From JALYSX01 sp036510515 (GTDB taxonomy: Bacteria > Vulcanimicrobiota > Vulcanimicrobiia > Vulcanimicrobiales > Vulcanimicrobiaceae), in contig DATCDS010000075.1 in NCBI GenBank assembly GCA_036510515.1, positions 1-10,189 of the forward strand: 10,189 nucleotides of DNA. The letters are read 5' to 3'. Every line of letters begins with the position of its first letter. The stretch's first letter is position 1. Below are positions 1 through 6,840 of this stretch, in pieces. The notes below the pieces were generated by a model. That model ran no database searches. It saw only the letters and a list, made by a program, of their open reading frames with translations, and was not told where the DNA came from. A program made the translations under genes and the position numbers.

Positions 1-1002
1 CAGCACGCCGCCGGTGCAAGCGCCGCACGCGGTGTTGAACGCGCTGGACGTCAGGTTGAGGAGCGCCTTGACCGACTTGAGATCCTTGGTCGGCTGCGAC
101 CCGCTGTTGTTGGCCGAGATCGTGTATTGAACGTCGCCGAGAGTATCCCCGGCCGGTAGGGCCGGCACGTTGGTCGTGCACGGCGACACCGTGCACTGGA
201 TCGACGCCTTGTATTGGTTGATGTTGGCGTCGGCGATGACCGTGTTGCTTTCGGTAGCGATCGCGGTCACTGCCGAAACTTCGGCCGGAGCCGCGGCCAG
301 ACCGCCGCCCGCCGATACCGCAGCATAGCTGACGTTGGCGTAGAGCGACGAGGTGATCGTTCCCGGCGCGATGATCGAGGCCGGGGGCGCGTTGAGCGTA
401 TAGTAAACGCTGACGGTCACGACGCTGTTGGCGACGCCGCCGCCGACGATGCTGTGTGCGAGCAAGAACGCGTTGGCGTGTGCCAGCGTGTCGCAGTTGG
501 CCACCGTCGGACCGGGGAGAACCGTCACGACGTAGGTCGCGGTTCCCGAGCTGCCCGTGCAGTTCGCGTTGGAGGCCGGTCCGCCGACGCCCAACGTCGC
601 GTTGGTAGCGTCCGTGCCGCCCAGTACCGCGTCGGCGGCGCTGGAGAAAGCGCCCGAGCCGTCGACGGTGTTGTTGCCGTTGATTTGGAACGTACCCGAC
701 GCGTTGCCGGTGTTGGTGATCGTGAACGTATCGATCACGCCCTGCCCTGGGGAGTACGCCGCGCCGGTGGCGGCCGTGAAGGTCAGCGTCGGGGCGTTTT
801 CCACGACGGTCGTAACGGTATTCGATGTCGTGTTATAGACGTTACTGGCCGCGTCCTTATAGGTCGCGGTCGCGTTGTTGGTAATTTGAGTTCCAGGCGC
901 CGTGGCCGCCGTAGCGATACCCGCCGGTGCCACGAACGCGTCGGAAACGAGCGCGATCGCGACTAGCCATGAAGCCAGCCGAGACGCCAATCGGGAATTC
1001 AT
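1..1002 (-). CDS. Exported DUF11-like surface protein, 3' end outside window
   Basis: An open frame of 334 codons runs from ATG at 1002 off the left edge. Residues 1-35 look like a Sec signal peptide: Arg at 4 and 8, a hydrophobic core (WLVAIALVS), then Ala-rich possible cleavage sites near ATA/ATAA. The mature part is rich in Thr, Ala, Asn, Ser and Gly. It carries blocks typical of DUF11/conserved-repeat surface proteins: ITNNATATYKD followed by SNTVTTVV (about 40-67), DTFTITNTGNASGTF (about 90-104), and a later block with YKASI and VQYTISANNSGSQ (about 262-310). Six Cys (148, 170, 270, 275, 326, 329), including CX4C and CX2C pairs, could form disulfides after export. ATG 1002 is chosen for its Shine-Dalgarno GCGAGG 8 nt upstream. 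An in-frame ATG at 1038 that overlaps the preceding stop is the alternative. Role is inferred as cell surface or extracellular; no catalytic motif is seen and no ligand can be named. Confidence 0.8.
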   Translation of the reverse strand, partial: MNSRLASRLASWLVAIALVSDAFVAPAGIATAATAPGTQITNNATATYKDAASNVYNTTSNTVTTVVENAPTLTFTAATGAAYSPGQGVIDTFTITNTGNASGTFQINGNNTVDGSGAFSSAADAVLGGTDATNATLGVGGPASNANCTGSSGTATYVVTVLPGPTVANCDTLAHANAFLLAHSIVGGGVANSVVTVSVYYTLNAPPASIIAPGTITSSLYANVSYAAVSAGGGLAAAPAEVSAVTAIATESNTVIADANINQYKASIQCTVSPCTTNVPALPAGDTLGDVQYTISANNSGSQPTKDLKSVKALLNLTSSAFNTACGACTGGVL

Positions 1003-1010
1003 GTGACGAG

Positions 1011-1016
1011 CCTCGC
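1011..1016 (-). promoter_or_regulatory. Ribosome binding site that decides the start of the larger DUF11-like gene
   Basis: GCGAGG on the minus strand, 8 nt before ATG 1002. It favours this start over the in-frame ATGs at 1038 and 1035, which have only weak GCGAG-like sequence before them. Confidence 0.5.
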
Positions 1017-1034
1017 TACGAAAAGAAGTGCGCA

Positions 1035-1511
1035 TCATTTAACTCGCACCTCATAAGTGAATGTAAGCGGTTTGTTGGGGAGGATCTTCGCTACGGTCCA
1101 ACGGACCGCCGCGTAGGTCGACGGATCGGCGGGCCGCTTGACCGTCTTTCCGTTGGGAAGTTTTACCGAGACCATCGGCTTGGCCGACCAGGTCACGTTA
1201 TCGAGCGTATATTGAAGCGCGGCATTCGTCGACGCCGTGCCGCCTAGGTACTGCGCGCCCGCCGGTATCTTTCCGACCGGCTGAAACTGCAGTGCCGGCT
1301 GATCGCCGATGTCGGCTGCAACGATCGTGTAGCGCAATGTGGAGCCGCGCTTGGCACCTTGAGACGGAACGTCCGAGAACGTCGTCTTGCCGTTGACACG
1401 GGTCACCAGCGATTGCGCGAGCGACAGCTTCACGTTGGGACGCGCGAACGCAATCCCCGAACACAGAACTACCGCCGCCACTAAAAACGAAACGGTACGC
1501 ATAAACTTCAT
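1035..1511 (-). CDS. Small exported single-domain DUF11-like protein
   Basis: A complete gene of 158 aa. Residues 1-23 form a clear Sec signal peptide (Lys2, Arg5, hydrophobic VSFLVAAVVLCSGIAFA) with a likely signal peptidase I site after AFA23. The Cys at 17 is not in a lipobox, so a lipoprotein is unlikely. The mature 135 aa look like one DUF11-type domain: RGSTLRYTIVAADIGDQPA (56-73) matches the usual strand pair, followed by IPAGAQYLGGTAS, a YTLDNVTWSA segment, and a closing YAAVRWTV...LTFTYEVRV. No enzyme motif is visible. GGAGG lies 13 nt before ATG 1511, a rather long spacing. The frame extends 14 codons further up, but that part reads as an untypical N-terminus (Cys, Gly, Ser rich) ahead of the signal peptide and is left out. 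The gene is followed after 32 nt by a larger DUF11-like gene on the same strand, so the two are probably co-transcribed. Function unknown; envelope or extracellular location is inferred. Confidence 0.8.
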   Translation of the reverse strand: MKFMRTVSFLVAAVVLCSGIAFARPNVKLSLAQSLVTRVNGKTTFSDVPSQGAKRGSTLRYTIVAADIGDQPALQFQPVGKIPAGAQYLGGTASTNAALQYTLDNVTWSAKPMVSVKLPNGKTVKRPADPSTYAAVRWTVAKILPNKPLTFTYEVRVK

Positions 1512-1605
1512 AGAGACCCAAGAACCTCCGCACGACTCACAATGAGAGACCACCCCCGGATCAAAATCCCAGGCGCGCCCTCTCCACTAGCATTAAAACG
1601 TGAGA

Positions 1606-1640
1606 ACGGGTGCTTGAGGTTAATCGAGGGTCAAGCCCGT
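1606..1640 (-). terminator. Possible transcription terminator of the nuo operon (hairpin)
   Basis: Read on the minus strand, ACGG-GCTTGA pairs with TCAAGC-(AC)-CCGT: ten base pairs with a 2-nt bulge and a 13-nt loop. A TTTT run lies 7 nt beyond the stem (1595-1598). The position, about 100 nt after the nuoN stop and before the next gene, suits a terminator or attenuator. The U-tract is short and displaced and the loop is large, so this is tentative. Confidence 0.35.
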
Positions 1641-1648
1641 GTAAAGAG

Positions 1649-1671
1649 CCCGCCAAGTTCGTGCTTGGGGG
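1649..1671. other. Second hairpin-forming inverted repeat downstream of nuoN
   Basis: ccc-g-ccaag / cttgg-ggg: eight base pairs with one bulged base around a 6-nt loop (ttcgtg). On the minus strand it is followed by CTCTTTAC, a poor U-tract. It could stabilise the 3' end of the nuo message or act together with the adjacent 1606-1640 hairpin. No specific role is shown. Confidence 0.35.
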
Positions 1672-1737
1672 TCTTAGGACCGATTTTCTGCGACATTTGT
1701 CGGAACGAAGATCGCGTTAAGCAGGGTCGCTTTCGCG

Positions 1738-3168
1738 TCACTTGACGAGCGGCAGAATGTCGCTGGGCGTCAGGGGGTACAACGTCATCGCCAAAAGCGC
1801 GACCGCGCAGATCGTGAGGCTGATCCAGGCCAGCGGCGCCCCCGGTCGAGCATCGTGCGCCGGTCCGTCCTGGGTCTCGTACATCGCGCGAATGACTTTG
1901 GCGTAGGCGTAGAGCGAAATCGCCGTCCCCAGAATCAGCAGCCCGGCCATCCAGACGTATCCGGCCCCCGCGCTGGAGGCCAGGATCAGGACCTTCCCCA
2001 GGAAGCCAGCGGTCGGCGGCATTCCAGCTAGCGCGAGCAGGAAGAACGCCATCGCGGCGGCCAGAAACGGGCGGCGGTGGGCCAGCCCCCGATAGGTGCT
2101 CAAGAGGCTGCCCTCCTCGCTATCGGTCGATAGGGAGGCGGCGACCGCAAAGGCTCCCAGGTTCATCAAGGTGTACGCCGCCAGATAGTAGATGGCGTAG
2201 CGCAATCCCAAGGCGGTCGCGCCGGCCAGCGCCGTGAGGATGTAGCCCATCTGCGCGATGCCCGAGTATCCCAGCAGCCGTTTGAGGTCGGTCTGGGCCA
2301 GCATGCCGACGTTCCCGACGATCATCGAGATCCCGGCGAGTACCCAGATCGGCAGCAGCAGACGATCCGCCGCGCCGCTGGGAAGGGCGGCATAGATGAA
2401 GCGTGCCAGCACCGCCAGCGTTCCGGCCTTGGTCGCGACGGTCATGAAGGCGGTCACCGGAAGCGGCGCGCCCTCGTAGACGTCGGGCGCCCACGAGTGA
2501 AACGGCACCAGGCTCAACTTGAATGCCAGGCCGACCAAGAACAAGCCGCCGCCAAACCAGAAGAGCGGCGTGCCCAGTAGGGCCGGATCGACCAGCGCGG
2601 AGAGCATCACGCTTCCGCTCGCCCCGAACAGCATCGCCATGCCGAACAGCAAGAACCCCGTTGCGGTCGAGGACAGGATCAGGTATTTGAGCGCCGATTC
2701 CTTGGCCGTCGCCCGATCGCTTAAGCCGCACAGGCAATAGAGCGCCAGCGAGAGCAGTTCGAGGCCCAAAAAGATCGTCATCAAGCTGGCCGCGCCCGCC
2801 ATCAGCATCGCGCCGACGGCGCTCCACATCATCAGCGCGGTCGCGCCGGCGATGCGGTCGCTGCGGCCGATCGACCCATAGAGAATCAGCGAACCCGCCA
2901 GCGCGATCAGCACGATCTCTTCAAAGACGCTGGTGAATCCACCGGTCATGAAGCCGCCGCCGAAGGCAGCGTAATCGTGGCCGTATTGCAGAGCGGTCAA
3001 CCACGCAGCGGCAGCCGCGCCCGCACAGCCGATCCCGATCGCGACGTAGCGATCTGCGTGCTTGCGCGAAACCAAGTCGACGAACAAAACCAGCAGTGCC
3101 GCCAACGCGACGACCGCCGGCGGAACGATCGCGGACCAGTCCGCGTGGCCGAACGGCGTCGGATTCAT
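1738..3168 (-). CDS. nuoN: NADH-quinone oxidoreductase subunit N (complex I)
   Basis: 476 aa, close to the family's usual length. NuoN is one of three antiporter-like membrane subunits of complex I that form proton channels in the membrane arm, and the one nearest the quinone end. It is polytopic throughout. Family landmarks are intact: FLGLELLSLALY with the TM5 glutamate at 137, ALKYLIL (Lys161), the TM7 lysine at 217 in GLAFKLSLVPFHSWAPDVYEG, Lys247 in VATKAG, DLKRLLGYSGIAQMGY (294-309), and the TM12 lysine at 392 in GMPPTAGFLGK. The usual APTPVT reads APLPVT here. Start ATG 3168 forms ATGA with the nuoM stop (4-nt overlap). No strong Shine-Dalgarno is seen, so coupling to nuoM translation is likely. 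The frame stays open about 116 codons upstream, but that stretch lies over nuoM in another frame and is not coding. It is the last gene of the nuo cluster. Confidence 0.96.
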   Translation of the reverse strand: MNPTPFGHADWSAIVPPAVVALAALLVLFVDLVSRKHADRYVAIGIGCAGAAAAAWLTALQYGHDYAAFGGGFMTGGFTSVFEEIVLIALAGSLILYGSIGRSDRIAGATALMMWSAVGAMLMAGAASLMTIFLGLELLSLALYCLCGLSDRATAKESALKYLILSSTATGFLLFGMAMLFGASGSVMLSALVDPALLGTPLFWFGGGLFLVGLAFKLSLVPFHSWAPDVYEGAPLPVTAFMTVATKAGTLAVLARFIYAALPSGAADRLLLPIWVLAGISMIVGNVGMLAQTDLKRLLGYSGIAQMGYILTALAGATALGLRYAIYYLAAYTLMNLGAFAVAASLSTDSEEGSLLSTYRGLAHRRPFLAAAMAFFLLALAGMPPTAGFLGKVLILASSAGAGYVWMAGLLILGTAISLYAYAKVIRAMYETQDGPAHDARPGAPLAWISLTICAVALLAMTLYPLTPSDILPLVK

Positions 3169-4586
3169 TTGTGCACCACGATCGCGGTTGGTGACGAGAC
3201 GGCGTACGCCGACGTATCGAACGACGCAAGCGGTTTGGCGTCGACGCCGACAACGACCAGCGCGATCAGCAGCGGAGCGACCGCCAAGCCCTCCCACCAC
3301 GTCAGATCCGCACGAAGCGCGAGGCCGGCGACCGGCGGCCCGTTGGCGATGCCTTGATAGAGCCGCAAGACGTACGCCGCGGCCAAGACGATCGCAATCA
3401 GCGCCAGGATCGCCGGCAGGATCAAACCGCTTTGAAAGACGCCGGTCAGGATCACGATCTCGCCGACGAAGCCCGCCAGACCCGGCAACCCCAGTGCCGC
3501 GAGCGTCGCGATGCACAACGCGCCGGCCACCCGCGGGTTGGCCGCGCCGATCGCGCCTAAGCGCGTCAACGAACGGGTCCCCTCGCGCTCCTCGACGTAG
3601 CCTAAAATCAGAAAGAGCGCGGCGCTAAAGATTCCGTGCGCGACGACGTAGATGACCGCGCCTTGCAAGGCGACGGCGTTGAAGGCGAAGATCGCGACCA
3701 CGATCAAGCCCAGATGCGAAAGTGACGAATAGGCGACGATCAGCTTCGCGTCGCTTTGGATCAACGCGACGAACGCGCCGTAGAGCAGCGAGATCGTACC
3801 CAGCACGATGAATATCCCGGAATAGTGCTTCATGTAGTCCGGCAAGAACGCCATCCCGATCGCGATGAAACCGTATAGGCCGGCCTTGGATTGGACCGCG
3901 CTCACGACGCTGACCATCGGCGACGGCATGTCGCAATACGTTGCCGGCATCCAGGTATGCATCGGCCAGACCGGTGTTTTGATCAGGAACGCAAACGCGA
4001 AGCCGGCTAGTATCCACGGCGCCCACGCGCCGACGATGTGGACGTCGCTGCGGCCGATCACGTCGGTCGTGCCGAAGAGCACGCCGAATGCGGCCGTCGC
4101 CAGCAGCAGCGTGAGACCGCCCGCAAAATTATAGAGGAAATAGCGCCACGCGGTCTGCGCGCGTTCGCCCCACTGCACCAGGCAGAGAAAGACGGGAATC
4201 AGCATCAGGTCCCAGCCCAGCGCGAAGACCAGGAGATCCCGCGCGAGGAACACGACCAGCATCGAGGACTCGAGCAGCAACAGCAACGCGATCAAATTGC
4301 GCGCGCGCGGCACCTTGGAAGCGAGCACGGCGCCGAACGTTGCGACGGTCAGCAGGAGCACGATCCAGAACGAAATAGGCGTCGCGCCGAAGTGAAACGA
4401 CGCCTCGAACGGGCGCGAAAGCCAGCGCGCGCTGACCTGATCGGTGCGCGTGAGGACGGCCAGTACGACGGTCGCGGCCGCAACCAGCGTTCCAAAGACT
4501 TTGGCGGCAACCTCGTCTTCGCGCGGCAGGAGATAACACAAGAATCCGGCGACCGCCGGCAGCAGGATGAGCGTCCAAAGCAGCAT
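3165..4586 (-). CDS. nuoM: NADH-quinone oxidoreductase subunit M (complex I)
   Basis: 473 aa, slightly short for NuoM. It is the middle antiporter-like proton-channel subunit of the complex I membrane arm. Visible landmarks: LLLLLESSML with Glu106 (TM4), FALGWDLMLIP, TM7 lysine 203 in LIKTPVWPMHTW, TM8 lysine 234 in VQSKAGLYGF, SDAKLIVAYSSLSHLGL (278-294), and the TM12 glutamate 376 in GLPGLAGFVGE. Two departures from the family: the TM5 glutamate (Glu144 in E. coli NuoM) is Asp126, and the loop after Lys203 reads PATYCDMPS instead of the usual PDAHxxAPT. The Lys-to-Lys spacing (31 residues) matches my recollection of the E. coli protein, so the alignment needs no gap. The start has a good Shine-Dalgarno (GGGGGAG at 4594-4600, 7 nt spacer), and TGATG joins it to the nuoL stop by one base. 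The 3' end overlaps nuoN by ATGA. Confidence 0.95.
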   Translation of the reverse strand: MLLWTLILLPAVAGFLCYLLPREDEVAAKVFGTLVAAATVVLAVLTRTDQVSARWLSRPFEASFHFGATPISFWIVLLLTVATFGAVLASKVPRARNLIALLLLLESSMLVVFLARDLLVFALGWDLMLIPVFLCLVQWGERAQTAWRYFLYNFAGGLTLLLATAAFGVLFGTTDVIGRSDVHIVGAWAPWILAGFAFAFLIKTPVWPMHTWMPATYCDMPSPMVSVVSAVQSKAGLYGFIAIGMAFLPDYMKHYSGIFIVLGTISLLYGAFVALIQSDAKLIVAYSSLSHLGLIVVAIFAFNAVALQGAVIYVVAHGIFSAALFLILGYVEEREGTRSLTRLGAIGAANPRVAGALCIATLAALGLPGLAGFVGEIVILTGVFQSGLILPAILALIAIVLAAAYVLRLYQGIANGPPVAGLALRADLTWWEGLAVAPLLIALVVVGVDAKPLASFDTSAYAVSSPTAIVVHK

Positions 4587-6526
4587 CAGTGGGCTCCCCC
4601 TGCCAGCGCGTAGTATGCGATAACGCAGGCCACGCCCACGACCAGCGCGAGCGCATAGCTGCGCAACAAGCCGTTTTGCAGCGATCGAACGACGCCGCCG
4701 AAGATCTCCGCCGATCCCGCGACCCCGCGCGCGGCGCCGTCGATGGCGCGCGGATCGAGAATGCGCCCGAAGAACGCGCCCAACAGTTGCGAGCCGCGCA
4801 CCAGCACCGCATCGATCGCGGCGTCGACGTAAAATGCGTTTGAGAGCACGGCCGGCATGTGCAGCGATTCGCCGGCAAGGCGTTCGATCGACGCGCTCAG
4901 CGCGGCCTTGGTCGCGTAACGCCATACGGCGACCGCGATCCCGGCGAGCACGACGACTAGAACGATCGACGACGTCAGCGTCTCCGATATCGCGGGCGCG
5001 ACGCCGGGAGCGGCCACGAACTGTCCGGCAAACAAGCGCGACCACGGCGACCCGTCACCGCCGAACATCAGCCACCCGACCAGGACGCTGGGGACGATCA
5101 GGATGCCGACCGGCACCGCCATGATCCAGGCCGGCGCGCGATCGTGCACGTCTTCATGGGAAACCGTCGCGGCGGCCGTTTGCGTGGCGGGAATCCCCAG
5201 CCGCGCCGGATCGACGTCGCCGCGATACTCACCCAAGAACGTGACGAACAAGAGGCGGAACATGTAGTACGCGGTGATGCCTGCGGTCAGGATACCGACC
5301 GCGTACATCCACGGGTGGCCGTGCTCCAGCGTACCGTAGATCACCATGTCCTTGCTGAAGAATCCGCTGAAGCCCGGAATTCCGCAGATCGCCAAGACGC
5401 CCGTTCCCATCGCGACGAACGCAAACGGCAGCTTCTTACGCAATCCGCCCATACGGCGAACGTCTTGCTCGTTGGCCAGTGCGTGGATGATCAAGCCCGA
5501 GCCCAAGAACAGTTGGGCCTTGAAGAACGCGTGGGTGAAGAAATGCGCGACGCCGCCTTCGTAGGCGCCTACCCCGACGCCCATGATCATGTAGCCGATC
5601 TGCGACATCGTCGAATAGGCGAGGATGCGTTTGATATCCCACTGCGCGGTCCCCAGGATCGCACCGACCAGCGCGGTCAGGCCGCCAATGCTCCCCACCA
5701 GCAGCTGCGCGTCGGGCGAATGGCTCCACAACGGCGCGCAGCGCGCGATCAAGTATACGCCGGCGGTTACCATCGTCGCGGCGTGGATCAGTGCCGAAAC
5801 CGGTGTGGGACCTTCCATCGCGTCGGGCAGCCACGTGTGCAGGGGAACCTGCGCCGACTTGGCGGCGGCGCCGACGAACAGAAAGACGCAGACGGCCAGC
5901 AGCGTTCCCGTACTCAAGCCGCCGGCCCCGGCGAAAACGGCACTGAAGCTCAGAGAATGGAGGTTGGCGAACAAGATGAAGATCGCCAGCATGATGCCGA
6001 CGTCGCCCACGACGTTGATGACGAAGGCTTTGCGTGCAGCCGCAACGGCGCTGGGACGATCGAACCAAAACCCGATCAAAAAATACGAGGCGAGCCCGAC
6101 CAGGCCCCAGCCGATCAGCAGGCCGACGAAGTTGTCCGAGAGCACCAACGTCAGCATCGCAAAGACGAAGAAATTCATGTAGGCGAAGAACCGCGCGATG
6201 GCGCGATCGCCGTGCATGTAACCTACGGAGTACAGGTGAATGAGCGATCCGACGCCGGTAATGATCAGCGCCCATATCAGCGACAGCGGATCGAGCATCA
6301 AGCCGAAGTCGAAACCCGGGATCCACGAGATGCCCAGCGGCTGGACGACGCCCAAGACGCCGCCGACGCTCTGCGTGCCGGCGCGCCATGAAAGCAACGT
6401 CGCAACGAACGAGAGCAGCATCGCCGCACACGCCAACCATCCGGACTTGCTCTTGAGCTGCGGGCCTAGAAACCAGCACGCGAGCGCGCCCAGCAACGGA
6501 AACAGCCAAATCGCCATCACCGTCAT
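4586..6526 (-). CDS. nuoL: NADH-quinone oxidoreductase subunit L (complex I)
   Basis: 646 aa, normal for NuoL. It is the distal antiporter-like proton-channel subunit, with a long lateral helix lying along the membrane arm. Landmarks: LDPLSLIWALIITGVGSLIH (78-97), SVGYMHGD, TM7 lysine 223 in GAAAKSAQVPLHTWLPDAM, EGPTPVSALIHAATMVTAG with His248, QWDIKRILAYSTMSQIGYM, HAFFKAQLFLGSG with His332 and Lys336, and TM12 Lys392-Asp393 in GFSGFFSKD. The C-terminal part has NAFYVDAAIDAVLV and a final SYALALVVG helix, as expected for the lateral-helix end. Oddity: the TM5 motif reads GWGLVGLASYFLIG, so Gly141 replaces the family glutamate (Glu144 in E. coli). ATG 6526 overlaps the nuoK stop as ATGA. The ATG at 6517 (protein MAIWLFPLLG..., 643 aa) has better Shine-Dalgarno spacing and may be the true start. 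Confidence 0.96.
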   Translation of the reverse strand: MTVMAIWLFPLLGALACWFLGPQLKSKSGWLACAAMLLSFVATLLSWRAGTQSVGGVLGVVQPLGISWIPGFDFGLMLDPLSLIWALIITGVGSLIHLYSVGYMHGDRAIARFFAYMNFFVFAMLTLVLSDNFVGLLIGWGLVGLASYFLIGFWFDRPSAVAAARKAFVINVVGDVGIMLAIFILFANLHSLSFSAVFAGAGGLSTGTLLAVCVFLFVGAAAKSAQVPLHTWLPDAMEGPTPVSALIHAATMVTAGVYLIARCAPLWSHSPDAQLLVGSIGGLTALVGAILGTAQWDIKRILAYSTMSQIGYMIMGVGVGAYEGGVAHFFTHAFFKAQLFLGSGLIIHALANEQDVRRMGGLRKKLPFAFVAMGTGVLAICGIPGFSGFFSKDMVIYGTLEHGHPWMYAVGILTAGITAYYMFRLLFVTFLGEYRGDVDPARLGIPATQTAAATVSHEDVHDRAPAWIMAVPVGILIVPSVLVGWLMFGGDGSPWSRLFAGQFVAAPGVAPAISETLTSSIVLVVVLAGIAVAVWRYATKAALSASIERLAGESLHMPAVLSNAFYVDAAIDAVLVRGSQLLGAFFGRILDPRAIDGAARGVAGSAEIFGGVVRSLQNGLLRSYALALVVGVACVIAYYALAGGAH

Positions 6527-6840
6527 CCTCGCAGCGCCCCGACTTCGTCCACGTCCACGTTCGCGCGCGTCCGAAAGACCGTCACGATGATCGCTAAGCC
6601 TATCGCGGCCTCGGCGGCGGCGACCGTGATGACCAAGAAGGCAAAGACGTGCCCGGCATTGTTGAGCCAGACGCGCGCGAACGCCAGGAAGAGCAGGTTG
6701 GCGGCGTTCCACATCAGCTCGACCGACATCAGCATAATCAGCGGGTTGCGCCGCAGCAACACGCCCGCAACGCCGATGAAAAAGATGATGCTCGAGAGCG
6801 CCAGATAGTTCCCGATCGCCACCGGCATCGCGCCGCTCAT
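6523..6840 (-). CDS. nuoK: NADH-quinone oxidoreductase subunit K (complex I)
   Basis: 105 aa with three predicted membrane helices, the standard NuoK size. NuoK sits between NuoJ and NuoN and carries two buried glutamates needed for proton transfer along the membrane arm. Both are present: Glu41 in LMSVELMWNAANLLFLAF and Glu77 in VAAAEAAIGLAI, spaced 36 residues like Glu36 and Glu72 of E. coli NuoK. The N-terminus has about 5 extra residues relative to E. coli. GGAGG at 6847-6851 lies 6 nt before ATG 6840, and that ATG overlaps the nuoJ stop as ATGA. The C-terminal tail after TVFRTR is polar (NVDVDEVGALRG). The stop overlaps the nuoL start, again as ATGA. Confidence 0.96.
   Translation of the reverse strand: MSGAMPVAIGNYLALSSIIFFIGVAGVLLRRNPLIMLMSVELMWNAANLLFLAFARVWLNNAGHVFAFLVITVAAAEAAIGLAIIVTVFRTRANVDVDEVGALRG
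6527..6532 (-). promoter_or_regulatory. Ribosome binding site ahead of nuoL, bears on its start
   Basis: GCGAGG on the minus strand directly abuts the first nuoL ATG (6526), which is too close for initiation there. It lies 9 nt before the second in-frame ATG (6517), which is normal spacing. This supports the shorter start, although ATGA overlap starts like the one at 6526 are used at other junctions of this operon. Confidence 0.4.

Larger units (their letters stand above)
1512..1737. other. 226-nt non-coding gap between nuoN and the DUF11-like pair
   Basis: No supported gene. It holds two inverted repeats described separately (1606-1640 and 1649-1671), a small palindrome cgacatttgtcg at 1691-1702, and a near-repeat of ten bases (gtgcttgagg at 1610-1619, gtgcttgggg at 1661-1670). 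A promoter for the downstream pair would be expected here. A TTTAAT hexamer is present on the minus strand near 1592-1597, but no -35 box sits at the right distance, so no promoter is called. Confidence 0.6.

Noticed and set aside
214..966. A 250-codon plus-strand open frame
   Set aside because: It is the exact codon-register complement of the DUF11-like gene on the minus strand. Its composition (Arg, Val, Gly, Asp) is that of antisense, and the minus strand has a signal peptide, ribosome binding site and domain motifs.
1461..1463. Lipoprotein signal in the small DUF11-like protein (Cys17)
   Set aside because: The residues before this Cys (VVL) do not fit a lipobox, and a good signal peptidase I site (AFA) follows.
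1512..1600. A promoter for the DUF11-like pair
   Set aside because: Hexamers such as TTTAAT and TTGACC occur on the minus strand in the gap but not at a workable -35/-10 spacing, so no promoter can be supported.
1691..1702. Palindrome cgacatttgtcg as a regulator operator
   Set aside because: It is short, has a mismatched centre, lies in a terminator-like gap and matches no operator that I can name. Chance is likely.
1542..1745. A 67-codon plus-strand open frame in the gap downstream of nuoN
   Set aside because: No ribosome binding site or recognisable feature, and it covers the hairpin region and the end of nuoN. Chance is sufficient.
3169..3516. Upstream extension of the nuoN frame (116 codons)
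   Set aside because: It lies over the 3' part of nuoM in a different frame. The NuoN family N-terminus begins at ATG 3168.
5144..6391. A 415-codon open frame on the plus strand opposite nuoL
   Set aside because: It is antisense to a clearly recognised nuoL, is dominated by Arg, Gln, Asp and Gly as expected from high-GC antisense reading, and has no recognisable domain.
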